Of a DNA stretch of 64,000 nucleotides, positions 26,039 through 35,123 are shown in pieces. The DNA is taken from contig NZ_LMGT01000005.1 in NCBI RefSeq assembly GCF_001427825.1, forward strand, positions 62,001-126,000, written 5' to 3'. The stretch is from Brevundimonas sp. Root608 (lineage in GTDB: Bacteria > Pseudomonadota > Alphaproteobacteria > Caulobacterales > Caulobacteraceae). Each line of letters opens with the position of its first letter. Within the stretch, counting starts at the first letter, position 1. The notes under the pieces are model-generated. The model saw only the letters and a list, made by a program, of their open reading frames with translations. It did no database searches and had not been told where the DNA came from. Position numbers and translations under genes: made by a program.

Positions 26039-26349
26039 CCGATCGTGCGGCCGACGATGGCTTTCAGCGTTTGCGCCTTTGCCGGCAGGTCAGACGCCAG
26101 TCGGCCCGCCAGTTCGCGGGCGCCGACGGGATAGGCCTCGCCGCCCTGGGCGATTTCCTCGGCCATGGCCGAGGCCTGCATCAGGACCTTCTCCAGCGCC
26201 TCGACCTGTTCGACGGCCAACGCCCGGGCTTCCATCTGCAGGCGTTTGACGCGGTCCGAGGTCGTCTGCGGCCCGCGCATCAGGTCGTAGATTTCAGCCT
26301 CGGCAGCGACCAGGCGAAGGTCGGGTTTGGCGTTCGGGGTCTTGCTCAT
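26035..26349 (-). CDS. Hypothetical cytoplasmic protein, 104 aa
   Basis: A 104-residue protein predicted to be almost wholly helical, with a central amphipathic stretch (QMEARALAVEQVEALEKVLMQ) that could form a coiled coil. AGGAG precedes the ATG at 26349; an ATG-like start at 26370 is possible but less well spaced. No family recognised. Convergent with the DUF4126 gene. Confidence 0.65.
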   Translation of the reverse strand: MSKTPNAKPDLRLVAAEAEIYDLMRGPQTTSDRVKRLQMEARALAVEQVEALEKVLMQASAMAEEIAQGGEAYPVGARELAGRLASDLPAKAQTLKAIVGRTIG

Positions 26350-26450
26350 GGATACCGTCTCCTGACCCATCCAAATGCAAAGCGGCGCCGTGGCGTTCCG
26401 TCGTTAACCCCGCCCCGGGTCATATCCGCGCGGGATGTGACTCCGATGCA

Positions 26451-27467
26451 TCAGGCGGCCTCGCCACGACGCTCCAGGCGGGATTCGGCGTCCCGCACGG
26501 CGTCCACAGCCTTGTCCACAACCTCGAGCCCGGCCCCCGGGCCAATGGCCTCGACGGTCAGGATGCGACGGAAGGCGCGGGCTCCCGCCCGGCCGTGCAT
26601 CAGGCCCAGCATGTGCCGGGTCATCGCCGCCAGATGCACGCCCTCCGCCAGGCGGGCCGCCATATAGGGGCGATAGCGGTCGATGGCGGCGAAGGCGTCG
26701 ACGTCGGGCGTGGCCGCGCCGTAGAGGCGGCGGTCGGCCTGACCGAGGATGGCGGGCTCATGATAGGCGGCCCGGCCCAGCATGACGCCGTCCAGCCGCA
26801 CGCCATCGCCAAGGTCGTCGAGGTGCGCCTCGGCCTCGTCCAGCGAGGCGATCCCGCCGTTGATCGAGATCGACAGCTGCGGCCGCTCGCGCTTCAGCCG
26901 GCGCACCAGCGCATAGTCCAGCGGCGGCACGTCGCGGTTCTCTTTCGGCGACAACCCCTTCAGCCAGGCCATGCGGGCGTGGACGATGAAGACGCCGATC
27001 CCGACGGCCGCGCAGGCGTCGACGGTTTCGAACAGCGAAATTCGCGGCTCCTGGTCGTCGACGCCGATGCGGCATTTGACCGTGGCCGGCACCGCGACCG
27101 CTTCCCTGATGGCCGCCATGCAGTCGGCGACCAGTTGCGGCTCGCGCATCAGGCAGGCGCCGAAGCGGCCCGACTGGACCCGGTCGGACGGGCAGCCGAC
27201 GTTCAGATTGATCTCGTCATAGCCGAAGGCCTCGCCGATCCGGGCGGCCTCGGCCAGCTGATCGGGATCGGAGCCGCCCAGTTGCAGCGCCACCGGATGT
27301 TCGACCGCGTCGAAACCCAGCAGCCGCTGATGATCGCCGTGCAGGATGGCCGGCGCCGTGACCATCTCGGTATACAGCAGGGCGCGGGTCGTGAGGGCGC
27401 GATGGAACGCCCGGCAGTGCCGGTCGGTCCAGTCCATCATGGGCGCGATCGAGAGGCGGCGGTTCAT
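26451..27467 (-). CDS. dusA: tRNA-dihydrouridine synthase A
   Basis: A 338-residue FMN enzyme that reduces uridines in the tRNA D-loop. DusA marks are IAPMMDWTDRHCRAFHR at the N-terminus, ALQLGGSDP, the active-site region NLNVGCPSDRVQSGRFGACLM with its conserved Cys, a FIVHARMAWLKGLSPKENR segment and INGGIASLDEA. The fit is to DusA rather than DusB or DusC. Confidence 0.95.
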   Translation of the reverse strand: MNRRLSIAPMMDWTDRHCRAFHRALTTRALLYTEMVTAPAILHGDHQRLLGFDAVEHPVALQLGGSDPDQLAEAARIGEAFGYDEINLNVGCPSDRVQSGRFGACLMREPQLVADCMAAIREAVAVPATVKCRIGVDDQEPRISLFETVDACAAVGIGVFIVHARMAWLKGLSPKENRDVPPLDYALVRRLKRERPQLSISINGGIASLDEAEAHLDDLGDGVRLDGVMLGRAAYHEPAILGQADRRLYGAATPDVDAFAAIDRYRPYMAARLAEGVHLAAMTRHMLGLMHGRAGARAFRRILTVEAIGPGAGLEVVDKAVDAVRDAESRLERRGEAA

Positions 27468-27558
27468 GGCGGGCGCCTCCTACACCAAAGCGGGCCCGGT
27501 GGCGAACCGGGAACCCCGGGGCTCCCGGCCGGTTTTCCCCGGATCAGAGGAGGAAACC

Positions 27559-28128
27559 ATGATCAGACCTATTCTCGCGGGCGCAGCCTGCCTGGCCCTG
27601 CTGGCCGCCTGCAACGCCGAACAGAGCCCCGAGGCCGTGGACAAGGCCCAGGACATGGCGTCCGTCCCGGTCGGCCAGACCTCGGCGGCGACCGTGGGCT
27701 CCAACCTGCAGTCCGCCTACATCCCCAACGCGGCGATGGGCGACATGTACGAAATCCAGGCCGCCGACATCGCCTTGCAGCGGTCGCAGAACGCCCGGGT
27801 CAAGGAACTGGCGCAGATGATCCGGACCGATCATGCGGCCGCCTCCAACGCCATGAAGGCCATGCTTCCGCAGGCCGCGCCGGGGACGACGCCCCCGACC
27901 GCCCTGGACGAACGCCGGCAGGGCTTGATCGACAATCTGCGCTCGGCCTCGGCGGCCAATTTCGACGCGACCTTCATCGACCAGCAGATCGCCGCCCACA
28001 ACGAGGCCCTGACCCTGCATCGCGGCTTCTCGAACGCGGACTCGCCGCTGGCGGCTCATGCCAGCAGCGTCGTGCCGAAGATCGAGGGCCACCTGCGCAT
28101 GGCCGAACAGATCAAGGCCGCCCTGTAG
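27559..28128 (+). CDS. DUF4142 lipoprotein
   Basis: A 189-residue lipoprotein: the signal peptide ends in a lipobox (LALLAAC, lipidated Cys at residue 19). The mature part is a helical DUF4142 domain with Y..EIQAADIALQRSQNARVKELAQMI and TDHAAASNAMKA. These ferritin-like four-helix proteins are periplasmic and often stress-linked, but no reaction is proven. AGGAGG precedes the ATG at ideal spacing. An intrinsic terminator follows. Confidence 0.9.
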   Translation: MIRPILAGAACLALLAACNAEQSPEAVDKAQDMASVPVGQTSAATVGSNLQSAYIPNAAMGDMYEIQAADIALQRSQNARVKELAQMIRTDHAAASNAMKAMLPQAAPGTTPPTALDERRQGLIDNLRSASAANFDATFIDQQIAAHNEALTLHRGFSNADSPLAAHASSVVPKIEGHLRMAEQIKAAL

Positions 28129-28157
28129 GCCTTCCGGCTTCCGGGTTGGAACGAGAG

Positions 28158-28187
28158 AAAGCCGGCGCCGTCAGGTGTCGGCTTTTT
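28158..28187 (+). terminator. Intrinsic terminator after DUF4142 gene
   Basis: A nine-base stem with one G-T wobble (28158-28166 with 28177-28185), an internal loop of ten bases and a run of T from 28183. Its right arm lies inside the last codons of the convergent Kef-type gene, whose stop is at 28171. Confidence 0.75.
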
Positions 28188-30027
28188 CTTGCGGCCCGTC
28201 CTCCTCGAGGGCGTCGGCGGCCTCCTCGTTCAGCGCCTGACCCTCGCGGCGCGGCTTGACGTAGGGTTCCGGCCGGGTCGTGGCGATGTTGCCGCGCATC
28301 AGGGCGCGGCCGGCCTGGATTCCCTCGGCGAGCTGCAGGGTGAACCGCTTCTCGTCACGTCGGCGGACGTCGGCGATGGTCTCGCGCGCCTCCTCGTCCG
28401 AAAAGCCCAGGTCGATCAGCACCTGATGGCCGAACACCAGGGCGCTCTCGAAGGTCTCGCGGATCTGGTACTCGACCCCCGCATTGACCAGCCGGATCGA
28501 ATGGCCGCGGTCGAAGGCGCGCACGAACAGCTTGGTCAGGGGGAATTCGGCCTTGACCAGTTCGACGATCCGGTCCGCCACCTCGGGCTTGTCGACGCAC
28601 ACCAGAACGGTTTCGGCGCTTTCCGCGCCAGACGCGCGCAGCACATCGAGGCGCGAGCCGTCGCCGTAATAGACCTTGAAGCCGAAATTGCCGGCGGCCT
28701 GGATCATCTCGACGTCCATGTCGATGATCGAGACGTCGACGTCGCGGGCCAGCAGGGGCTGGGACACGACCTGGGCGAACCGGCCGAAGCCGATGATCAG
28801 GACGCGTTCGCGCAGGTTGCGGGCGTGGTCGACGCCGTCGGCGTCATCCGCCGACAGGGCCTCGTCCGGACGCAGCCGGTCCGCCAGCATGACCCTGAGC
28901 GGCGTCAGGGCCATGGAGAGGATCACCACCGCCGACAGGATGGCGGCGGTGCGGGCGTCGAACAGACCCATGGCGAAGGCGGTGGAATAGAGGACGAAGG
29001 CGAACTCCCCGCCCTCGCCCATCAGGGCCGCGCGCAGCAGGCCCTCGCCGTGCTTCTGCCGCAGCCGGGCGACGGCGTAGACGGCGACCATCTTGGCGGT
29101 CATGAAGGCGGCCAGCCCGCCCAGCACCCAGACCCAGTCGGCGGCCACGACGCGCAGGTCCAGCGACATGCCGACGCTCAGGAAGAACAGGCCCAGCAGC
29201 AGGCCGCGGAACGGCTCGACGTCGGCTTCCAGCTGGTGACGGAAGGTCGATTCCGACAGCAGGACCCCGGCCAGAAAGGCCCCCATGGCCATCGACAGCC
29301 CGCCCAGGTTCATCGCGTAGGCCGCGCCCAGAACCACGAACAGGGCGCCCATGGTCATGACCTCGCGGCCGCCGTAGCGGGCCAGCAGACGGAAGAAGGG
29401 GTTCACCACCCAGCGCCCGGCGACATAGACCAGGGCGACGGCGCCGATGGCCAGGCCGACCGTCGTCCAGATGGGATGGCCGGTCTCGACCGCCGAGCCA
29501 TACGTCCCCGCCAGGATGGCGACCAGGGCCAGCAGCGGCACGATGGCCAGGTCCTCAAACAGCAGGACGGAGACCACGCGCTGGCCCGCCGGTTCGGCGT
29601 TCTCGTTGCGCTCTTCCAGCAGCTGCATGACGATGGCGGTGGACGACAGGGCGAAGCCGAAGCCCGCGATGAGCGCGGCGTGCCAGGCCAGTCCGGCCAG
29701 CATGGCGAGACCGGTCAGCAGAATGGCGCAGGCCAGGACCTGGACCGCGCCGAGGCCGAAGATCTCCTTGCGCAGGCTCCACAGGCGGGCGGGCCGCATC
29801 TCCAGGCCGATGATGAACAGGAACATGACGACGCCGAACTCGGCGACGTGCAGCACCGACTCGGGGTCGTCGACCACGCCCAGCACCGACGGGCCGATCA
29901 GCAGGCCGGCGGCGAGATAGCCCAGCACGGCGCCGAGGCCGAAGCGGCGGAACAGGGTGGCGGCCACGACCATGGCGGCCAGCAGGGCCACCGCGTGGCC
30001 CAGACCCATGCTGGTCGTCTCGTGCAT
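28171..30027 (-). CDS. Kef-type monovalent cation:proton antiporter with RCK domain
   Basis: A 618-residue protein of the KefB/KefC (CPA2) group. About twelve membrane helices span residues 5-390 and include the Na+/H+ exchanger core. A cytoplasmic RCK/TrkA-N domain follows from about residue 410, with a GFGRFA nucleotide-binding loop and VSIIDMDVEMI. The C-terminal 60 residues are charged. The protein likely exchanges K+ (or Na+) for protons under regulation by a nucleotide or glutathione adduct; no KefF/KefG partner is next to it. The ATG at 30027 has AGGGGA upstream. Confidence 0.9.
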   Translation of the reverse strand: MHETTSMGLGHAVALLAAMVVAATLFRRFGLGAVLGYLAAGLLIGPSVLGVVDDPESVLHVAEFGVVMFLFIIGLEMRPARLWSLRKEIFGLGAVQVLACAILLTGLAMLAGLAWHAALIAGFGFALSSTAIVMQLLEERNENAEPAGQRVVSVLLFEDLAIVPLLALVAILAGTYGSAVETGHPIWTTVGLAIGAVALVYVAGRWVVNPFFRLLARYGGREVMTMGALFVVLGAAYAMNLGGLSMAMGAFLAGVLLSESTFRHQLEADVEPFRGLLLGLFFLSVGMSLDLRVVAADWVWVLGGLAAFMTAKMVAVYAVARLRQKHGEGLLRAALMGEGGEFAFVLYSTAFAMGLFDARTAAILSAVVILSMALTPLRVMLADRLRPDEALSADDADGVDHARNLRERVLIIGFGRFAQVVSQPLLARDVDVSIIDMDVEMIQAAGNFGFKVYYGDGSRLDVLRASGAESAETVLVCVDKPEVADRIVELVKAEFPLTKLFVRAFDRGHSIRLVNAGVEYQIRETFESALVFGHQVLIDLGFSDEEARETIADVRRRDEKRFTLQLAEGIQAGRALMRGNIATTRPEPYVKPRREGQALNEEAADALEEDGPQEKADT

Positions 30028-30179
30028 GCGGGTCCCCTGTGACGCGAGGCTGGATAGTGGGGGGTGATGCGCGGTTGCGCCACCCCGCGATTGTCGAACG
30101 CGGTCCGGTGAAACCGCCACAGTTTCGCCCGAGACGGGTCCGCCTCATGCGCGTCTGACAACCCAAGGGAGATGCGCCG

Positions 30180-32015
30180 ATGACCGTCCTTCCGTTGAAA
30201 CAGGCCATGGCCGGCGCGATGAGCCTGGCGCTGGCGTCTCCCGTCGCCCCGGGCGCCCTGACCCAGGCCGGCGGCCGGCCGATCGATCCCGACAAGCCGT
30301 CGGATGGCGTGGTTTCGGCGGCGGCCTGCGCGCCCTTCGGTTTCATCCTGCCCGACCGGACCTTGCCGGATCACGTGGTCGTCACCGGCAGCCGGGTCAC
30401 CGCCGGCGCGCCCGCGGGCGGACCGCCTCCGCCCCCGCCCCCGCCAATGGCCCCGCCCCCTCCCCCGCCGCCCGCGCCGGCCTATGTCCCGGCGAACGAA
30501 GTGCTCGCGATAGCGCCGGCCCGGCGCCAGGACCGGCCCGCCTATGTCCCGCCTCCCGTCATCGGCCGGATCCCGCAGGCCGACACCGAACGCTATCCCG
30601 ACGCCACGCCCAATCCGGTCCGGCGGGTGGCCGACGAGCCGGTCTCAACCTTCTCGATCGATGTCGACACGGCCAGCTATTCCAACGTCCGCCGCTTCAT
30701 CGACGAGGGCCGCGCCCCGCCCGCCGACGCGGTGCGGGTCGAGGAGATGATCAATTATTTCGACTATGGCTATGACCGCCCGACCACGGCGACCCAGCCG
30801 TTCGCGATCAGCACCGCCGTCGCCGCCTCGCCGTGGTCGCCCGGCCGTCAGATCGTGCACGTGGGCCTGCAGGGCTACGAACTGCCCGAGGGCGAGCGGC
30901 GGCCGCTGAACCTGACCTTCATGGTCGATGTGTCGGGCTCGATGCAGACGGCCGACAAGCTGGCGCTGGCGAAGAAGTCGATGAACCTGATCATCGACCG
31001 GCTGAGGCCGCAGGACCGGGTCGCGGTGACCTTCTACGCCTCCGACGTCGGCACGGCCGTGGGGCCGACGCCGGGCGACCAGAAGCTGAAGCTGCGCTGC
31101 GCCGTCGAGACGCTGAACGCCGGCGGCTCGACCGCCGGGGCGCAGGGGATGGTCAACGCCTACAGCCAGGCCGAGGCCGCCTTCGGCCGCGACAAGGTCA
31201 ACCGCATCCTGATGTTCACCGACGGCGACTTCAACGTCGGCGTCACCGACGACCAGCGGCTCGAGGACTATGTCGCCGCCAAACGCGGGACCGGCATCTA
31301 TCTGTCGGTCTACGGCTTCGGGCGCGGCAACTACCAGGACGCGCGGATGCAGACGATCGCCCAGGCGGGCAACGGCGTGGCGGCCTATGTCGATGATCTG
31401 AACGAGGCCCGCCGCCTGTTCGGTCCGGCCTTCGACCGGGGCGCCTTCCCCATCGCCGACGACGTCAAGATCCAGGTCGAGTTCAATCCGGGGCGGGTCA
31501 GCGAGTATCGGCTGATCGGATACGAGACCCGGCTGCTGAACGAGGAGGACTTCAATAACGACCGCATCGACGCGGGCGAGGTCGGGTCCGGCGCCTCGGT
31601 GACGGCCCTTTACGAGATCACGCCGGTGGGCGGCCCGAGCCAGATTCCCGGGCGCCGCTATGATCAGAACCGGGTCGGCGTCGGCGGCGGCGATCCGGAC
31701 GGCGAGGTCGGCTTCGTCCAGGTGCGCTACAAGCTTCCGGGCGAGCGGGACTCGCGGCTGATGCAGCGGGTCGTGTCCAACGCCGGCGGCGACCGGGTCA
31801 GCGCCCAGCCGCCGGAAAGCACCCGCTGGGCCATGGCGGTGGCGGCGTTCGGCCAGAAGCTGCGCGGCGATCCATGGATGGCCGAGGGCTATGGCTGGAA
31901 CGACATTCTCGAACAGGCGCAGGGCGCGCGGGGTCAGGATCCCTACGGCGAGCGGGCGGAATTCGTGCAGCTGGTCCGCGCGGCGCAGGGGCTGCCGGCG
32001 CGGGCGAGACCGTAG
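30180..32015 (+). CDS. Secreted von Willebrand factor A domain protein (YfbK type)
   Basis: A 611-residue protein. The first 60 residues include a weak signal-like segment. Residues 66-72 read VVVTGSR, as in TonB-receptor plug starts, and are followed by a proline-rich run (residues 80-100). Residues 140-230 form the domain usual in YfbK (FSIDVDTASYSNVRRFI). The VWA domain follows with a full MIDAS start (DVSGSM, Asp250) and FTDGDFNVG. The C-terminal part is a DUF3520-like region. It probably binds a protein partner through a metal ion at the cell surface or periplasm. AGGGAG precedes the ATG. Confidence 0.88.
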   Translation: MTVLPLKQAMAGAMSLALASPVAPGALTQAGGRPIDPDKPSDGVVSAAACAPFGFILPDRTLPDHVVVTGSRVTAGAPAGGPPPPPPPPMAPPPPPPPAPAYVPANEVLAIAPARRQDRPAYVPPPVIGRIPQADTERYPDATPNPVRRVADEPVSTFSIDVDTASYSNVRRFIDEGRAPPADAVRVEEMINYFDYGYDRPTTATQPFAISTAVAASPWSPGRQIVHVGLQGYELPEGERRPLNLTFMVDVSGSMQTADKLALAKKSMNLIIDRLRPQDRVAVTFYASDVGTAVGPTPGDQKLKLRCAVETLNAGGSTAGAQGMVNAYSQAEAAFGRDKVNRILMFTDGDFNVGVTDDQRLEDYVAAKRGTGIYLSVYGFGRGNYQDARMQTIAQAGNGVAAYVDDLNEARRLFGPAFDRGAFPIADDVKIQVEFNPGRVSEYRLIGYETRLLNEEDFNNDRIDAGEVGSGASVTALYEITPVGGPSQIPGRRYDQNRVGVGGGDPDGEVGFVQVRYKLPGERDSRLMQRVVSNAGGDRVSAQPPESTRWAMAVAAFGQKLRGDPWMAEGYGWNDILEQAQGARGQDPYGERAEFVQLVRAAQGLPARARP

Positions 32016-32042
32016 GGACGACGTTTCGGACTTGATGATAGG

Positions 32043-32084
32043 TCCCTCTCCCAATGGGAGAGGGAGCGGGGCATGGTGACCCCG
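32043..32084 (+). repeat. Palindromic repeat unit at the AlkX-like gene start
   Basis: A ten-base perfect stem with a three-base loop (32043-32065) is followed by a second hairpin (stem 32067-32071 with 32080-32084). The last base of the second hairpin is the G of the chosen GTG start codon, so the repeat forms the whole leader of the downstream gene. The first hairpin could also act as a stop for the VWA gene. Confidence 0.7.
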
Positions 32085-33280
32085 TGACGGAAACCCTCTC
32101 CCTCAAGACCGCCCGCCGCATCGCCCTGGCCGCCCAGGGGTTCGGCCGCGCCCGCCCCGCCGCGCCGGGCCGGAGCCATGTCCGCGACGTCGCGCGCCGT
32201 CTGGGCGTGATCCAGGTCGACAGCGTCAATGTGGTGACGCGGACCCACTATCTGCCGGCCTTCTCGCGGCTGGGCGACTATCCGCGCGAGGCGCTGGAGG
32301 CCGAGGCCTGGGGGCCGCGGCGCAGCCTGTTCGAATACTGGGGTCACGAGGCGTCGCTGCTGCCGCTGGAGACCCAGCCCCTGTTGCGGTGGCGTATGGA
32401 GCGGGCGCGCGGCGGGGCGATGTGGACCGGGCTGTCGCGGTTCGGCCGCGAGAAGCGGGACTATATCGACGGGGTTCTGGCCGAGATCGAACGGCGGGGG
32501 CCGGTCACCGGCGCGGACTTCGCCGAAGGACCGCGTGGCGCGCCCGGCTGGTGGTCATGGTCGGACGGCAAGCGGGCGCTGGAATGGCTGTTCTGGGCCG
32601 GGCTGATCACCACGAGGACGCGCAACGGCTTCGAGCGGGTCTATGACCTGACCGAACGCGCCCTGCCCGCCCGCATCATCAACCTGCCGACGCCCCACGA
32701 GGCGGACGCCCAGCGCGACCTGGTCCGCATCGCGGCGCGGGCGACCGGCGTGGCGACGGCCGCGGACCTGCGGGACTATTTCCGGCTGCCGCTGGCCGAT
32801 GCGCGCGAGCGCGTGGCGGAGCTGGTGGAGGCGGGCGAGCTGACGCCGGTCACGGTCAAGGGCTGGCGGCAGCCAGCGTATCTGGCCGCAGGCGCGCGTA
32901 CGCCGCGCAAGGTGGCCGGCGCGGCCCTGCTGTCGCCCTTCGACAATCTGATCTGGACCCGCGACCGGACCGAGCGGCTGTTCGGGACGCGTGTGCGGCT
33001 GGAGATCTACACCCCGGCCCACAAGCGGACCCACGGCTATTATGTGCTGCCCTTCCTGGAGGACGAGGCGATCACGGCGCGGGTCGACCTGAAGTCGGAC
33101 CGCAAGGGCGGGACGCTGCTGGTCCAGGCGGCGTGGCGGGAGCCGGACGCGACGGCCGACACGGCCGCCAGGCTGGCGGGCGAGCTGAGCCGGATGACGG
33201 GATGGCTGGGGCTGGAGCGCGTGGAAATCGTCGGAAAAGGCGACCTCGCCGCGGCCCTGGAGGCGGCGGTGAGAGGCTGA
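32084..33280 (+). CDS. AlkX/YcaQ-family DNA glycosylase-like protein
   Basis: A 398-residue winged-helix protein of the YcaQ (HTH_42) family, whose members remove bulky or crosslinked bases from DNA. The catalytic-loop motif is Q-x-D at Gln44-Asp46 (IQVDSVNVV), the AlkX/YcaQ form rather than the QxQ of AlkZ. YWGHEASLLP and SPFDNLIWTRDR are family-typical. Start choice: GTG at 32084, inside a palindromic repeat; no better start with a Shine-Dalgarno sequence exists upstream in frame. Confidence 0.88.
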   Translation: MTETLSLKTARRIALAAQGFGRARPAAPGRSHVRDVARRLGVIQVDSVNVVTRTHYLPAFSRLGDYPREALEAEAWGPRRSLFEYWGHEASLLPLETQPLLRWRMERARGGAMWTGLSRFGREKRDYIDGVLAEIERRGPVTGADFAEGPRGAPGWWSWSDGKRALEWLFWAGLITTRTRNGFERVYDLTERALPARIINLPTPHEADAQRDLVRIAARATGVATAADLRDYFRLPLADARERVAELVEAGELTPVTVKGWRQPAYLAAGARTPRKVAGAALLSPFDNLIWTRDRTERLFGTRVRLEIYTPAHKRTHGYYVLPFLEDEAITARVDLKSDRKGGTLLVQAAWREPDATADTAARLAGELSRMTGWLGLERVEIVGKGDLAAALEAAVRG

Positions 33281-33374
33281 GGAATTCGACGACGGAATCG
33301 TGGGGATTTCGACGACGGCCGACAACGACGTCGAAGACTGTGAAGATCACGGGGATTTCGGCGACGCCGCCGCT

Positions 33375-33506
33375 CTCCCTCCCCTTCATGGGGAGGGACG
33401 ATGGCGAAGCCATCCGGGTGGGGTCCGAAAGGGCCGGAGCGCGGACTGGCGTACCCCACCCTGTCGTCGCTGCGCGCCGACATCCCTCCCCACAAGGGGG
33501 AGGGAG
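33375..33506. repeat. Long imperfect inverted repeat (paired REP-like units)
   Basis: Two arms of about 50 bases (33375-33424 and 33453-33506) are imperfect reverse complements: each has the outer palindrome CTCCCTCCCC...GGGGAGGGA, a small inner hairpin and the GGGTGGGG end, with a 28-base spacer. It lies between the convergent AlkX-like and ALDH genes. The rest of this 234-base gap (33281-33374) shows a loose GATTTCGACGACG repetition and no gene. Confidence 0.85.
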
Positions 33507-33514
33507 AAACCGCC

Positions 33515-35026
33515 TCACACCTCGAACTTCACGCCCTGCGCCAGCGGCAGTTCGCGGCTGAAATTCACCGTCTGGGTCTGGCGGCGCATATAGGCCTTCC
33601 AGGCGTCGGAGCCGGATTCGCGGCCGCCGCCGGTGTCCTTCTCGCCGCCGAAGGCCCCGCCGATCTCGGCGCCCGAGGGGCCGATGTTGACGTTGGCGAT
33701 GCCGCAGTCCGAGCCCCAGGCGGACAGGAAAGCCTCTGCCTCGCGCACGCTGTCGGTGAAGACGCAGGAGCTCAAACCCTGCGGCACGGCGTTCTGCATC
33801 GCCACGGCCTCGTCGAAGTCGGACCAGGTCAGGACGTAGAGGATGGGAGCGAAGGTCTCGTGCTGGACCACCGCGCTCTGGGCCGGCATGCGGACAATCG
33901 CCGGGCGGACGTAGACGCCGTCCCGGTCAACGCGGTCGCCGCCGACGACGATCCGGCCGCCCTGTTCGACGGCGTGGGCCAGGGCCGTGTCGAAGCCGTG
34001 CGCCGCGGCCTCATCGATCAGGGGACCGATAAGGACGCCGGCCTCGCGCGGATCGCCGACGGGCAGGGTTTCATAGGCCGCCTTGAGGCGCGCGATCAGG
34101 CCGTCGGCGACGCTTTCATGCACCAGCAGGCGGCGCAGGGTAGTGCAGCGCTGGCCGCAGGTGCCCACGGCCGAGAAGGCGATGGCGCGCACGGCCATGT
34201 CGAGGTCGGCGCTTGGCGTCACGATCATGGCGTTGTTGCCGCCGAGCTCGAGCAGGGAGCGGCCGAGACGGGCGGCGACCGTTTGCGCCACCGCGCGGCC
34301 CATGCGGGTCGAGCCGGTGGCGGAGACCAGCGCGATGCGCGGATCGGCGGCGAGGGCTTCGCCGGCTTCGCGGCCGCCGATGACGAGCTGGCACAGGCCT
34401 TCGGGCGCGTCGCCGAAGCGGGCGATGGCGCGGTCGAAGACGGCCTGGGTGGCGAGGGCGGTCAGCGGCGTCTTCTCCGACGGCTTCCAGATCACCGGAT
34501 CGCCGCAGATGAGGGCCAGACAGGCGTTCCAGGCCCAGACGGCGACCGGGAAGTTGAAGGCCGAGATCACCAGCACCGGCCCCAGCGGCTGCCACGTCTC
34601 GCGCATGTGGTGGCCGGGCCGCTCGCTGGCGAGCGTCAGGCCGTAGAGCTGGCGCGACAGGCCGACGGCGAAGTCGCAGATGTCGATCATCTCCTGAACC
34701 TCGCCGAGGCCTTCGGAGACGATCTTGCCGGCTTCCAGGGTGACGAGACGGGCCAGGTCGTCCTTCGAGGCCCGCAGCTCCTCGCCCAGCAGTCGGACCA
34801 GTTCGCCGCGGCGGGGCGCGGGAAGCCGTTTCCACTGATGAAAGGCCGCGACCGACCGGGCGGAGACGGCGTCGAGGTCCGGCGTTTCGGCGACCCGGCC
34901 GGCGACCGAGCCGTCGATCGGCGAGCGGGCCTCGAAGCCGTCGGAACTCCAGACGGCTGCGGCGACGCCCAGGCGGGCCAGAATCTCGCGGCTTTCGGCG
35001 GCGGCGGCGGTGGTGGCGACGGTCAT
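33515..35026 (-). CDS. Aldehyde dehydrogenase, ALDH7 / piperidine-6-carboxylate type
   Basis: A 503-residue NAD(P)-dependent aldehyde dehydrogenase. General base Glu260 is in LELGGNNAMIV and nucleophile Cys294 in GTCGQRCTTLRRL; VISAFNFPVAVWAWN, GDPVIWKPSEKTPLTA and SATGSTRMG mark the cofactor domain. ELGGNNA and GQRCTT are the forms of the ALDH7 (antiquitin) group, which oxidises alpha-aminoadipate semialdehyde in lysine catabolism. No other lysine-degradation gene is next to it, so the substrate is inferred from the family only. Confidence 0.9.
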   Translation of the reverse strand: MTVATTAAAAESREILARLGVAAAVWSSDGFEARSPIDGSVAGRVAETPDLDAVSARSVAAFHQWKRLPAPRRGELVRLLGEELRASKDDLARLVTLEAGKIVSEGLGEVQEMIDICDFAVGLSRQLYGLTLASERPGHHMRETWQPLGPVLVISAFNFPVAVWAWNACLALICGDPVIWKPSEKTPLTALATQAVFDRAIARFGDAPEGLCQLVIGGREAGEALAADPRIALVSATGSTRMGRAVAQTVAARLGRSLLELGGNNAMIVTPSADLDMAVRAIAFSAVGTCGQRCTTLRRLLVHESVADGLIARLKAAYETLPVGDPREAGVLIGPLIDEAAAHGFDTALAHAVEQGGRIVVGGDRVDRDGVYVRPAIVRMPAQSAVVQHETFAPILYVLTWSDFDEAVAMQNAVPQGLSSCVFTDSVREAEAFLSAWGSDCGIANVNIGPSGAEIGGAFGGEKDTGGGRESGSDAWKAYMRRQTQTVNFSRELPLAQGVKFEV

Positions 35027-35079
35027 GGACGGGCTCCGGATGGCCCGCGCGGCTTAGCCGGGCCGCGACCAAAGCGAAA

Positions 35080-35105
35080 GGGCCGCCCCGTCGCCGGGGC
35101 GGCCC
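35080..35105 (-). terminator. Hairpin terminator after secreted helical protein gene
   Basis: A perfect 11-bp GC stem (35080-35090 with 35095-35105) with a four-base loop. On the minus strand it lies about 20 bases after the stop of the gene at 35124 and is followed by CTTTCGCTTT, an interrupted T-rich tract. Confidence 0.7.
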
Positions 35106-35123
35106 TCGGTTCGCGCCGACCGC

